DNA of 64,000 nucleotides. Source: Piper betle. Taxonomy: Eukaryota > Streptophyta > Magnoliopsida > Piperales > Piperaceae. Positions 34,313-55,884 of this stretch are shown here, in pieces (the stretch's first letter is position 1; each line of letters begins with the position of its first letter). The notes below the pieces were generated by a model. The model saw nothing but the letters and a program-made list of their open reading frames with translations. It ran no database searches and was not told the origin of the DNA. Made by a program: the position numbers and the translations under genes. The stretch lies in contig JAURVB010007728.1 in assembly GCA_033002965.1 (NCBI GenBank), forward strand, positions 1 through 64,000. The letters run 5' to 3'.

Positions 34313-37169
34313 TGTAAAACTCGTGACTCGAGTCAGGGTTTTACGTTACCGAACCAGTCGGTTCGACCGTTGGTTTGAGTCGAGTCAGTTTCGATAAACC
34401 GCGTGCTGAGTCGAGACCAACCGTGAGTTATGAGCGATGAGAGTCAGGTGCACCTGAATATATGATGATAACGTCGAGAAGATGGTGAGATACGAGTTAT
34501 CATGAATATATGAAAGTATGCAGTATTTTTTTCTTTTTATATGTTTGATCGTAGAAATAGTTTTAGGCCGAATAACGCGTTAGGACGCGTTGGATTATAT
34601 TCGGGTGGGTTATTAGTTATAGAGCATGTCATTTGGATGTTGTTGTGTTTGTTTTATTTTATGGAATTTTTCCATATTTTTCTAGATTTTTTTTGGAATT
34701 TATTACGAACTAGATATTATTTTGACTCGAGTAGGAATCGAGTCAATACTTATTTACGAAACTGCCATTGAGGGTATTTTTCTCCCTCCCGACCCTTCTT
34801 CACCCAAACCCTCGCCGCCCCTCGTGCTCGTCGCCGCCGCCGCCGTCGACGTCGTACAGCCGCCGATCAACGCCGCCCCGCCCCCGCCGCGTGCCGTCGC
34901 CGTGCCGCCATGACCCACCCCGGCCACCGTCTCGCCGCCACGACGCCGGAATCGCCCCACGAAACCACCTCGGCCGCCGCCACTTCGAGCCGGATTCCGC
35001 CGCCGTCCGGGCCGCGCCGCCGCCGCTGTGGCCCCGACGACCACCCCCTCGCCGTCGCCGACATTTCCCCCACCATCCCGAGCGCCGTCGAGGCCGGCCG
35101 GAGCCCCGATCGGAGCACGCCGCCGCCGCCGCCCATTTTCGACGCCGCCGTCGACGGCCATCGCCGCCTCGGTTACCCTGTTTGACACCACCATCGGACC
35201 GAGCTCGTTGAGCTGGTGCCGATAGACCCCCTGATTGCCCTGTCCCGAATCATCGCCGGAAAACCGTCGGAATCCGCCGGAAAACCGCCGACACTCGCCG
35301 CCGGAACCGCCGGAAAATTGGATTCGTGGGAAATTCGCCGGATCATCCGCCGAACGCACCCGGTCCAATCTGATCGGACTTCGGACGCCGCTAGGCGCCG
35401 AATTCGAGTTTCGAGCCACGAAACGGGAACCCTAGCCGTCGCCGATTTTCGACGACGCGAGGTATAATTTATTTTAATTTAATTTTTTTAAAGTATTGAT
35501 TATTAGAATTACATGCTAGGATTGGTGAATTGTGTGTTATAATAATATATATAAATGTAGATTTGATTAAGGATAAAATATGAAATTGTTGATTAAGTGG
35601 TGTTAAAAATGGAGGTTAAGAAACCGATTAGGGTAACTAGGTAATGATCATGATTAATGCAAACTAACCTAAGTAGACTTGCTAGAATTGATATAGGTTG
35701 ATGTGTGTTGATTGATGCGTGATTGTGTTGATTGTGTGTGTATGCTATAGGATGTGTGATTCATCATGCGGGCGTTAGTTTTTAGCTTGATTGTGTAGGT
35801 ACGGTGTAGGAGCTCGCCGCCTAGGCGCGTGGACCCGTTTGGAGCTTCTACCAGGTCCGTTTAGGACTCGTTCTCTGATTTTACGCTATTCCATTGTGTA
35901 TTTGATTTATCATGTGCAGGACGAGTTAAGTGGCGTTTTATCGGATCCCACTTAACTCGGGTCATTTAGCCAACAGTTCTTTTCCGGATTAATAACCCTC
36001 GAGGATGAGATCCCTCGAGTTTGTTTTCGAACTTCAGATCCAGCTCATGTTGCCTTCGGGCCTATTGTATAAATCCCAACCCAGACCTATATATATGTAT
36101 AGTTTTCGTGTTTTTGTGAGAGACTGAATGAGGGAAATCCGACTACCGTGCTACGCGAGCGGGCACGTGTGTGTCGATAGTGGGCTCTGGAATGGTGTGC
36201 GGGCCGTTTCATTCCCGAGGGATCCTGACAACTCCACCTTTGAGTTCCTCAAACCCGGAGAAGTGTGGAGGTTCACGGGTACTGCATTGCAGCGCATGTC
36301 TAGACTTGTGGTTTCAAAGGGTACTGAAGGCGACTGCCTGAGAGTACTCGGCCTTCGTGCTCAAGGCCAGGAGTAATATGGAAGGTGCAGAGGGCGGAAA
36401 GGAATGAGATTTGACGCGAGAAGCAATAGAGAAATGGCCGAGGCATGAGAATGTGAAAGATAGGGGGACGCTGTCGACCCGAGGGCGACGGCTCCCGTAT
36501 GTGCCCTGATGAGAGTTCTTGAGGAAGTATATGGTTTTCATTCAACAGGAGAGTTTGCTCTCCTGTGCCAGATTGATATTAGTTATTTTCCGGGCCGGTA
36601 ACACTCGTTACTGACGGTTTTTCTATATATATGTAGGTGAGGAATGCGAGCGATGAAAGTTGTCGGGACTGCGGAGGAGCAGCACGGAACCGCGCACACA
36701 TGTACCTGCCGCGTGTAACGTATGTATAATGATGGTGTGTTATTGTTATGTAAATGATAATTTTGATGTGTTTGCTTGAATGAATTACTTGTCATGAAAC
36801 GAACTGATAAATATGAATGAGTAGGGAGCCTTGGAGTTCAGACTCGGCTCGGGTAAAAACGAATGAGATAATGATTTAATGTCATGGTAGATTGTTATGT
36901 GTTATCGTATTTTTATAAAATAGTATATATTTTCTTTTGGTTTCGCATTTGTTGTTTTGTCTTATTTTGCTTGTACATCATAGCATGCATGTAGGACCGC
37001 GTTAGAACCCAATTGTTCCCATTCATGCATTTCACATTTGCATCTCCATCTTGAAACGCCGAGAGTAGATCCTGGTCGGCTTAACCGAATCTAGTAGATT
37101 AGCGAACGGTTCGGTCGCCGGTGACATTTCCGGGTCGGTTCACGGGTGAGCCGAAACAGGGGTGTTACA
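34313..37169 (+). mobile_element. Solo LTR, family A, 2857 bp, with target duplication
   Basis: Starts TGTAAAACTC and ends GGTGTTACA (TG...CA). It is flanked on both sides by TATAT, a 5-bp duplication within AT repeats. No internal retroelement sequence adjoins either end, so it is a recombination-derived solo LTR. It contains a GC-rich region (34780-35450) with repeated CCGGAAAA-type motifs and a TATA box at 36068. Apparent frames within it are GC-rich artefacts. Confidence 0.85.
36068..36074 (+). promoter_or_regulatory. Putative LTR promoter TATA box
   Basis: TATAAAT after GGGCCTATTG. The equivalent position in the other LTR copies reads ATTATATAAATCC (near 40277, 44346 and 59163), so the motif is conserved while the surroundings drift. 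It lies about 1.75 kb into the LTR, implying an unusually long U3. Confidence 0.5.
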
Positions 37170-37974
37170 TATATATATATATATATATACACACGCACAC
37201 ACATGGTGTGCATATGTCTTCATTCATAGAGATGTGGGCCATGGCCACAACTAAAGTTTAGCTGTTTCTCTTAAACTTTGCAAAACTTTCCTATAGCATG
37301 ATGAATTATTGCAAAATTAATAAAATGGAGTGTTTTCCTCAAAATTTTAGCCACTTTGATTAGGGGTTAGTGAATTGTCAATCTCATTTGCAAAGGTGGA
37401 TTTTAAAATTAACGAGTTAGTGAGATTAGTTTTGAAGCAAATTATATTTACATAATTTTTATACGATTCACAATCTAGTCCATAAAAAATTACAAGCTTG
37501 TTAATTAGATTACACACCTCTCATCCTTATTTAAGGCTACAAGTAATCAACTAGTTAACCGTCAATTTAAATTAAAATAAAATGGAATTGTATTTTCTAG
37601 ACCTTTTTAAAAATGGTAAAAAAAAGTGGTAGAAGCCTTTGTTGCTATCGGTTTACTGATTTATCAATTTATTTATTATTTTTTAAAAATAATTATATTA
37701 ATTAATATGAATAAAAAGTAGTAGTATTAATATATTTAATTAAAATTTTTATTATTATATCATTTAAAAGTTATTTTAACATAAATATGTTATCTAAATG
37801 ACACCAAATTTATAATGTTAGCAAGAATTTGTATTATCAAAGACTTTATAATTAAAGTTAAAATTTGCCGATTGTTAACTGTTTATCCTCAGTCAAATCC
37901 ATCAAAACCTGCTAATGGTAGGCAGTTGGAAAAGGAGTAAATGGTGCAATAATGGTTAATAGTTGAAAAATCTA
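37170..37974. other. AT-rich spacer
   Basis: Starts with a TA/CA dinucleotide run (37170-37202). The rest is AT-rich without a gene or bounded element. Confidence 0.4.
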
Positions 37975-38508
37975 TGCTTAGGGCCAGAAATGATACGAAG
38001 GCTGTAGAGAGTTTTAGGATAATTGATTTTCCCGTGCGATGGATAGTTTGAAAATGCCTAGGCGTCTAATGAGTCAAAATGGGATGCTGTCAAGCCGAGG
38101 CTGATGGATCCTGATTAATACCCTTATAAGAGATTCTAATGCAGAAGTATATAATTGATTTTATTTAATAAGAGAGTCAACTCTCCTATGCCAGTTTGAT
38201 TATTAGTTATATTTGGACCAGGAGCACTCGTTAGTGACTTTTTCATATTATATATGTAGGTGAGAATCTAAATGACTGATCGATGTCAAGACCACGGAAA
38301 AGCAGCAATGCAACTTGCGCATATATACCTGCCAAGATGGAATAAAGAATGTAACATGATCAACTATTGTTAATGGTTATGGATATATACGCTTGAATGT
38401 TTTATTGCAAGAATGTTGTGAGAAGTATTGTGAATAGAACTGAACATGTTGAGCAATGGAGTCCATATTCGGTTCAAAAGAATGAAAATGATTATAATGA
38501 AAATGTTG
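37975..38508 (+). mobile_element. Older family A LTR, left fragment (split by nested LTR)
   Basis: Aligns with LTR positions equivalent to about 36360-36880: GGGCCAGAAATGATACG, the AGAGAGTCAACTCTCCTATG block, GTAGGTGAGAATC. It breaks off at TGTTG, the target site of the nested LTR at 38509, and resumes at 41447. Confidence 0.75.
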
Positions 38509-41446
38509 TATAAAACCTGTGACTTGAGTCAGAGTTTTACTACAACGAACCAAGCAGTTCAACTGTTAGTTTGAGATGAGTCAGTTTTATGAACCGCGTG
38601 CTGAGTCGAGGCCAGCTATGAGTTATGAGTAATGAGAGTCAAGTGTACTTGAGTATATGATAATAACGTTGGAAATATGATGAGAAATGAGTTATCAATT
38701 TATATAAAAATATGTAGTATTTTTCTTTTTATGTATATGATCGTAAAAATAGTTTAGGTCGAATAACATATTAGGTCATGCTATAGGGCAGTTGGGTGGG
38801 TTATTAGTTATAGAACAGGTCATTATATTGTTATGATGTGTAATATATTTACTGGGATTTTTCTATATTTTTTGAATTTTTTTAAGATATATTACAAACA
38901 AGTTATTATTTTGACTCGAGTAGGAATTAAGTCAATACTTATTTACGAGTTTGCCACCAAATTGTTTCTTCTCCCTCCTAACACTTCCTCACCCCAAACC
39001 CCATCATTTCCGCCCCTATGGATGTCGCTGCCGTCATCACCAATGTTGCACTGTCGCCGATCGACGCCGCCATGCACCGCCGTGCCATCGCCGTGACGCC
39101 CCAACCAACCCCGGCCATTGTCTCACCACCACGACGCCGGAATCACCCCAACAAATACATGACATTCCCTGAGTCGGTTCACTGCTGTCTGGGCCACACT
39201 GCCGCAGCTGTGACGTGGACAACCTCTCCCTCGACCTCCCCAACGTTCTACCCCAACCTTGCACCGTTGTCGAGGCAAGTCATGGGCTTTATCGGAGCAA
39301 CCGGCCACCCATTCGAACTCATCACCACCGTCAGTGATCATTGTCGCCGCAACCATCCTCACCATCACCATCATTGGGTCGAGCTCGTTGAACCAGTGAC
39401 AACGGTACCTTATACCACCGCCATCTTACCGGTCGCAGGAAAATCGCTAGGAAGTTGCTGAAAAATCGTTGGAATCCACCGGAAAACCGTTGCAACTTGT
39501 CAAAAAACCAGATAAGCTTGAATTCACTGGATCTTCTGCTAAGTTTGTCCAGTCGAACTTGATCAAATTTCAAATGTCACTGAACGCCGAATTCAAGCTC
39601 TGAGACACGCGACAAATACCCTAGCCATCACTGATTCCCGACAACACGAGGTATAATTACCTCTGAATTAATTATTTAAAATTGATTATTACTAGCACAT
39701 CATGCTCTGATTGATTGTTTGATATGATGAATGCTTGATTGTGAATGAAGTGATGGTTTGCATGACTTGTTTGATAGTGAATGGATATTAGTAATCTAAT
39801 TAAGTAAAGTATATCTGCACATGCTAACTGACTACAATATAACTTAGAAAATATAATAAAATTGGTATGAATAAGATGAGTTAGAGTTATTTCTACACTG
39901 ATAATTGTTTGACTATTGATTGATGTTGTTTGCATTGTGAGTGTGTTGATCGTGATGAGTTTGATGCATCATTAGTCAGCGGGCGTTAGCTTTTAGAATT
40001 GATGTGTAGGGATAAAGTAGGAGCTCATCGCCTAGGCACGAGGACATGCTTGGAGCTTCTGCTAGGTCCATTAGGAATGACTTCTTGTTTTATCTCTATA
40101 CACCATCGTGTTTTGTTTTTACAGGTAAACGGACGTGTCGAGTGGTGGATTTATTGTATCCCACTCCACGCAGGCCATTTAGTTGCACTTTATTTTTGGA
40201 TTAATAACCCTTGAGGATGAGATCCCTCGAGTTTGTTTTCAAAACTCATATCCAGTTCACGATGCCTTCGGGCCTATTATATAAATCCCTACCCAAACCT
40301 ATGTACGTGTAGTTTTTGCGTTTTCAGTGAGAGATGGAATGATGGAGATTCGACGACCATGCTATGCAAGTGGGCACGTGATAGTCATTAGTGAGTTTGG
40401 AATTGGTGAGTGTCCACTCCATTCCTGCGGGATCATGACAACTCCACCTTTGAGTTTCTCAAACCCGAAGAGGTGTGGAGGTTTACGGGTACTGCTGTGC
40501 AGTGCATGTCTAAACTTGTGGCATAAAAGGGTATTAAAAGCTCATGTTTGAGAGTACTTGGTCTTTGTACTCAGGGCCAAAAGTAATACAGAGGATGTAG
40601 AGGGCTGAGCTGAAAGAGAATGATTTTTCCGCGCAAAGGGATAGTTTAAACGACCAAGGAAAGAGAATGTTATGGAAAGAGAAAGATATGGAAAGGAGAC
40701 ACTGTTGCCTGAGGGCAATGACTCCCATTACTGCCCTTGTAAAAGTTCTTAAGGAAGTATATGAGGTTTTTATTCAGCAGGAGGGTTAGCTCTCCTGTGT
40801 CAGATTGATATTAGTTATTTTCTAGACTGGTAACACTCGTTACTGACGGTTTTCTATATTTATGTAGGTGAGAATAGCGATGACTGAAAGCTGTCGGGAC
40901 TGCGGAGGAGCAGCACAGAATCGCGCACACATGTATCTGTCGTGTGTAATGTATAATGATGGTGTGTTGATGTTGTGTGAATGATAATCATGTTTTGTTA
41001 TGCCTTGATAAATTGCCTAGGAAACGAATAGATAAATGTGAATGAATAGGGATCCTTGTAGTTCATACCCGGCTCAGATGAAAATGAATGTGATAATGAC
41101 TGAATGTCATAAATAGATTATCATGTTTTATATTATTTTGATAGAATATTTATATATCCCTGTTGAGGACAAGTTGGCCTTTATTGTACTTTTACAGAAT
41201 TCTATCCAATTTCTTTTGATTTCTTATTTATTGTTTTGTCTTATTTTTACATGTATGTCATGACATGCATGTAGGGCTGCATTAGAATCCAATTATTCTA
41301 TCTATGTTTTACATGTCACATCTCCATCTTAAGATGTCGATGGCATATTTGGGTCAGCTTAGCCGAATCCAGTAGATTAGCAAACGGTTCAGTTGATGGT
41401 GACATTTCCAAGTTGGTTTACGTGTGAGCCAAAACGGGGTGTTATT
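38509..41446 (+). mobile_element. Nested solo LTR, family A, about 2.94 kb
   Basis: Full-length copy beginning TATAAAACCTGTGAC (the usual TG has become TA) and ending GGGGTGTTATT. Perfect TGTTG duplications flank it (38504-38508 and 41447-41451), and the older LTR continues on the far side. This proves insertion into a pre-existing LTR. Confidence 0.85.
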
Positions 41447-41748
41447 TGTTGTGAGAAAAATATTATATTTTTGTTATATTTTGCATTTTTATTGTTATGC
41501 ATATATATGATTTGTTGTTGATAAGGTGATCCCTACTACACTTTTAAGGGAGTTTCCACCCATTTTGTTTTAAGAATCATTGTTTTTTGAACTTTTAACG
41601 AATTTGTTTTGTTCTCGATATAATTAGCATATTATAGTTTTCATGTAGAATAACATTGAGGCCCAATGCATTGAATGCTTGCATTACAGTTTGGTTATAA
41701 GTTATGTTTCCGTTCTGATTTGCAGGTGAATCGAATTAGGATGCTACA
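41447..41748 (+). mobile_element. Older family A LTR, right fragment
   Basis: Continues the interrupted LTR: GATAAGGTGATCCCTACTAC and ACTTTTAAGGGAG correspond to GACAGGGTGGACCCTAATTG and ACTTTTAGGAG at about 60057. It ends GATGCTACA, the LTR's CA terminus. Confidence 0.7.
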
Positions 41749-42616
41749 TAATTAATATGAATATTCATATAAACAAGTTGGTTGACTTGGCTAAATCAAA
41801 CCCGTGTTGAACTGATTTTTAAAATATTATTCACCCCAAAATATTAGACAAATTCAAACGTTCAGGATGCAACAATACCTTGTTCAATTTCGATTGGACC
41901 AACGCCATTATACCTAAAACTATTTTATGAATTTTCTAAAATACTTTTGAACATGTTGCTGTAACTAGCTCCTAAGCTACACGGACATTTTTCCGGGGCA
42001 GGCCGATTTCGCAATTGAGGCCAGCATATGCAAACAATTCTGTGTGTTTGTATAATATAGAGTTTAAATTTGTTGTCTGCTGGTCTGGAAAAATCTTCCT
42101 TATTATAAGGTTATTTGCTTCCATGTGGTAAAATAAAAGGAATCTGAACTCTATAATGCAAACGACACAATGTGCTTAAAAGTTTTCCCCACCTTAAGTT
42201 TCAAAGTCCTGCCTCTGCGTTTTCCACATCGATACATTGATTGAAAAATTAATACATTTTTTATCCGAAATTTAATTTTTCTCCTTTAAACAATTTTAGT
42301 AGACTTGCGCAGAGGGAAAATGATCGTATCTACTAGTTTCGTTCATCTTCGTACTTCTATTTTATTATTATTTATGCCAAAAATTTATGTTTTAAGTAAA
42401 AAATGCAATAAACAGCCAATAAGTTTAGCCCTTCTCAAGTCTATTAAGCAATCTTGTTCAACAGACTGATTTGTAAGACAAATTTAGCGTTGCAAGCTTT
42501 GTTTTATTTTTGAAAAAAGAAGTTGTACACCCATACATAATCCTTTTATTCAAATTAACATTTTATTTAGTTTTTGTTATATATTATTTTACTTTGGAAA
42601 AATTTAAAGTAAGCTA

Positions 42617-42655
<39 letters not shown>

Positions 42656-42662
42656 GGATATG
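41749..42662. other. AT-rich spacer with AT microsatellite
   Basis: Contains an (AT)16 run at 42621-42652. No gene is seen. The next LTR begins just after the run. Confidence 0.5.
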
Positions 42663-45516
42663 TGTCAAACCCGCGATTCGAGTCAGGGTTTTATATTCAG
42701 AACCAGTCGGTTTGATCGTTATTTTTGAGTCCAGTCAGTTTCAGAACACATAAACTGAGCCGACTTCAGTTGTGTGTATGAGCTATGAGGGTCATGCGTA
42801 CCCAAGTATATGATGATAACGTCATGAACACGGTAGAACAGAATGAGTTATCAGAATATATGAGAGTATGCCAGTCATTTTTTTATTTTTATATATAGTG
42901 GATCGCAGAATTAGTTTTAGGTCGCTTACCGTGTTAGGACGCGTTACGGGTAGTTTGGGTAAGTTGTTAGTCATAGAGCATATCATTATATTGTTGTGGT
43001 GTTTGTTTGATTTTGTGGGATTTTTTCTCGACTTTATTTAGGATTTAATATGACTAAGTTATTATTCTTGACTCGAGCTAGAGACGTGTCAAGTCTTATT
43101 TACAAGTTTGCCACCAAACACCCCCGTCCTTCTCATCTTCCTCGCCCAAACCCCAGCCCCCGACGCCGGATCGCCGCGCCAAGCACCGCGCCCACATTGT
43201 GCTTCCGTCGCTGATCGCGCCACCGGCGACCATCGCCGCCTCGATCCAGTAGTCGCCTCGGCACCTACGACCCTCCAATGAGCTTCCCTAACCAAATCGG
43301 AACCCATCGCCGCCCATCCTGGCTGGATTTAGTCACCCACCACCGACCCTCTATTTTAGCCATTTTTCGGCGAGCCACCGCCTTGGCCAACCACGCCGAC
43401 GTCGTGGACGCGTCAGGCTTGCCAAGCCTGTTCCAATGGTACCCCATACCATTGCTTTCCAGCCAGTAGAAGCCACCGGCGGCTGTTGCCGCAAAACCGC
43501 CGGAAGTTGCCGAAAAACCGCTGAAACCCTCCGGAAAACCAGATTTGCAGGAATTTGGCAGATCTTCCGTGGAGTTCATCCAGTTGAACCTGATTGACTT
43601 TCAACACCGCCGAGCATCGAATTCGAGCTCCGAGACACGCGACGGAACCCTAGCCTCACCGATTATCGATGACGTGAGGTATAATTACCTCAAAGTTGAT
43701 CATTTAAAATTGAGATGATTGTTAGCATAACATGCTAAAATTGAGTAGTTGTCATGATGAATGTTAGCACAGTATGCTAGATTTGATTAACCGTCATGAG
43801 TAATGCCTAATTATGAGTAAAGGGATGATTGTATGATTTGAGTAATTGCGAATGAATAGTAAGTGATCTAATGAGGTAGATCGAGTCTCAGCATGATAAG
43901 TGATCATGACATAACTTAGAAAAATACAGTAAAATTGGTATGAATAGGACGAGTTAGGATTATTTACTTTTATGATTATTTGATTGGTCATTGTGATGGA
44001 TGATGATGGTGTTGTGTGAGATATTCGTTGAGTTGATGCATCATTTAGTTAGCGGGCGTTAGTATTTAATTTTGATGTGTAGGTACGGAATAGGAGCTCA
44101 CCGCCTAGGCGCGATGACACGCTTGGAGCTTCTACCAGGTCCTTTTAGGACTCGTCTCTGTTTTACGCTCTTCCATTGTATGTTTATTTCATTATCTGCA
44201 GGACGGGTTAAGTGGCATTTTATCGGATCATACTTAACTCGGTCCATTTAACCGAACAGTTTTTCGGATTAATGAACCCTCGAGGATGAGATCCCTCGAG
44301 GATGATTTTGAAAACAAGATCCACCACAAGTTGCTTTCGGGCCTATTATATAAATCCCTACCCAGCCTTATATATATGTAGTCTTTGCGTTTTCAGTGAG
44401 ACGAGAAATGGAGAAACCGACTACACGTACCATGAGCGAATGCCGTGGCAGTCAAAGTGGGCTCTGGATTTGTGCCAGCGGACTATTCCATTCCCGATGG
44501 ATCCTGACAACTCCACGTTTGAGTTCCTCACACCCAGAGTACGTGGTGGTTTACGGGTACTTTTTAGTACAGCGCATGTCCGGACTTGTGGTTCAAAGGG
44601 TACTAAAGGCGGCTGCTTGAGAGTACTCGGCCTTCGTGCTCAAGGCCAGGAAAAATAAGGAGGTAAGGAGAGGGCTTAGGATAAAGTTTTACGTGAAGTA
44701 CTGAAAAGGAAGTGTCGTGAGTGGCACATTACCAGATAGATCAGGATGCTACCGGGTCTGCTGCCCAGTGGCTCCTCAGTAGTGCCCTTTAGAGTGTTCA
44801 CGTGGAGCATATGATGTTTTCTTTCATATGAGAGTTTGCTCTCATAGCCAGCTTGTTATAGTTATTTTATTTTTTGGACCAGTCACACTTGTTACTGACG
44901 TGTTTTTATACTATATGTAGGTAACAATTACGAGTTGAGGAGCCAGTTTGGACGGAGGGGCACTGTCATTGCTTGCACACATATCACTCGATTGAGTGAT
45001 TATATTGTGTTTATGATGTTATTATATAGTGAATGGTGTGATTAAATGCTTGAGACATGATGATGTGACATGATTAAATGTTAAGACATGATAGAATGTG
45101 AAACATGAATAGAGTGCGCAGTGGAAGCGTTGTGGGTTGAGACCCCAGTTTGAGAATGAGTTAACAGTATATTAGATTGTGTGTAAATGAAATTGTTGAT
45201 ATATGCATATATACTTGTATATATTGTTTTGATAGAGTGGACCCTAATTGCACTTTTAGGGGAGACTTCTGTCCGTTGTATTTTAGAATTTTCATTGATT
45301 TTGATCGTAATTGTGTTGGTGTGTACTTTGATTTGTATGTCATTCATGTAGTACTATGTTAGGATTTGTGCATTCATCCATGCATTGCGAATTGTATCTT
45401 CATCTTAAGATGCCAAGATTGGATCCGCATGAGTTAGGTTCGGGTTAGCTGACCTAACCGGGGCCTGTGACATGCCGGTTCGGTTCACGAGCGTGAACTG
45501 GATTTGGGGTGTTATA
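42663..45516 (+). mobile_element. Solo LTR, family A, about 2.85 kb
   Basis: Begins TGTCAAACCCGCGATTCGAG and ends GGGGTGTTATA (CA decayed to TA). It carries the same ordered blocks as the other copies: ATATGATGATAACGTC, the GC-rich CCGG-GAAA region, GAGGATGAGATCCCTCGAG, the TATA box and the GACATGCCGGTTCGGTTCACG end. No internal retroelement sequence adjoins. A clean target duplication is not visible (ATATG left, TATAT right). It is closer to the 57485 LTR than to the 34313 LTR. Confidence 0.8.
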
Positions 45517-46444
45517 TATATATAGTTTATATGAGCTATACCTTTAATTTGAACTCTATTTGATAGATCGTGCACAATAAAATACACACACACACACAAG
45601 CATTAGAATGATTTGAAAATTTATAAACATCTTAATTATTTAATTTTGTATTTATTTATATAGATTTTGATTAGTGCGGCCTGCTAAATTGCTTTAAACA
45701 TAACTTATAATTCTATAAATTAGCTATATAAGATTTAAGTAATGTATATAAGATTCATTGATATTTTATATTTTCTATAATTATCTGATATATGTCAGTC
45801 CGATATATTACATGTTACATTAAAGGTTAAATATTGCACTTGTTAAATGTTACAAATTTATAGCCTGTTCATAATATATTTGTAGTTTAATCAGTTTGAA
45901 TCGGAATCAACCAAATATTATAATTATGAACTAAAATAATTTAGTAGCCATTGAAAGTGCTTGTTGTAATCAAAGTTTGATTAAATACAAATTAAAATAT
46001 CATTTTGTTTAGAAAAAATAAATTAAACCTTGTGAATTTGCCGAATTTAAAAACTAAATACAAATTAAAATACTTTTAAATGCTCAAGTTGCTTTGGATT
46101 TAAAAAGAGTATGTTATAGTATAAAACAAAATAATTCAAAATTTGAGAATTTACTGAATTGAAAATTTAAGTACGAAATAAAACAGTACGAAGACTTGAA
46201 TTATTCGTGATTCTAACTGTCAGTAATATTTAAAACTATACATGTAACAATTGCATACTTAAAAAATAATGTTACGTACATTGCTAAAAATTATCCATTT
46301 TGTTACCACCTTAACTTCAATCGACTCATTGAATTGGCCATTTGAATAATGCTTATATGACAATTTATTTTTGGGCTACTCAAAATCAAGGTAGGTAAAT
46401 ATAAAAATAGATAAAATTTAAGGGGGTTAACAAAACTATAAATT
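45517..46444. other. AT-rich spacer upstream of DRP2
   Basis: A short CA run lies at about 45583-45598. No gene or bounded element is seen. Confidence 0.4.
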
Positions 46445-47485
46445 TAATTTACGTTGTTAAAGTAAATTCACAGCTTAAATAGTATTTCAATGTTAATCTA
46501 TAGTAGTTGAAAGAGATTATACTTTTTATCGAATTTAAGTTATAAATTTAGTGTGAATTTCCTCCGTCGTTCAATGATGTAAAAAAGATTTTTATTTTTT
46601 AAATGCCTGGTATACGTGTATAAATAAAATAAATAATTACTATAATTTTTTTCTAAAGTATAATAAAAAATTTTATATTGTATTTGTGGGACATAAAATG
46701 TGGTGCGACCATATCAACCTTCTTTCCATTCTCTCTCCCCAAAATTTCAATAAAAAAATTTGCCTCTTCCCATTTTTAAGATTGCCGTGGTTTTGATTTC
46801 CCCCTTTTATTCATCCAAATTTTTATGGATAGAAACCCATTTACCCTTGTCGAGACGAGAGACAAATTGTTTCGACCACATCTCCCCTGCCGTTGCCAGA
46901 ATTTCTGATCTAGGGTGGGGTTTCCGATCTCCACTGTCGATCCACCCCTGCGCCATGCCCCAATTATCGTCCAGATCAATTTACTTGTTAAAGTAATTTG
47001 GCAGTGCCTGCAATATTTTACCATTAATTTATCGTAAAAGAGATTATATTTGCATGTAAATATAAATTATAAATTCGGTGTGATATTTAACAGATTTTTA
47101 ATTTTTAAATGCCTGTGCATAAATAAAATAAATAAATGGTGTAATTTTTTTTCTAAAGTGAAATAAAAAAATTATAATATATTTTTCGGACATAAAATAA
47201 AATTGGATGCGCACAAACCGACCTTCCTACCATTCACTCTCCCCAAAATTTCAATAAAAAAAAAAATGCTTTTGAGATTGTCGTCGTTTTGGTTTCCCCT
47301 CTCACTCCTTCCCCCACACCGCATCCGAATTTCTAGGGAGAGAAACCCATCTACCCTCGCCGGCCGAGAGGCGGTTTGATCTACCACGTCTCCCCCGCCC
47401 GCCGCCCCCAGATCGCCGCCTAGGGTTCCCGATCTCCCCGGCGATCCACCACCGCGGCGCGCGATCCTCTCTGCCCCCCCCCCCA
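46445..47485 (+). repeat. Tandem duplication of the DRP2 promoter and 5' UTR
   Basis: Copy A (about 46445-46975) and copy B (about 46976-47485) are direct repeats of roughly 530 bp. Matching landmarks are TTGTTAAAGTAA (46454/46986), AAAGAGATTAT, TTTAAATGCCTG, AAATAAAATAAATAA, CTCTCCCCAAAATTTCAATA (about 46730/47239), AGAAACCCAT and TTCCGATCTCC versus TTCCCGATCTCC. Copy B runs directly into the DRP2 start codon and is CpG-rich; copy A has many of those CpGs changed to TG or CA. Copy B is therefore the likely active promoter/leader. Confidence 0.85.
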
Positions 47486-47520
47486 CCCACACGCGGTTGC
47501 CGTCGGATCGGCCAGCGGCC

Positions 47521-55884
<8,364 letters not shown>

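Noticed and set aside
34754..35467. Frames of up to 221 codons on both strands in the GC-rich part of the solo LTR
   Set aside because: They overlap in several frames, read as Arg/Pro/Ala-rich low complexity, and fall inside a repeated LTR block whose other copies do not keep the frames.
36128..36376. Frame starting ATGAGGGAAATCCGAC in the LTR, with counterparts at 40327 and 44396
   Set aside because: The segment is conserved between LTR copies, but its reading frame is not; it is LTR leader sequence, not a protein gene.
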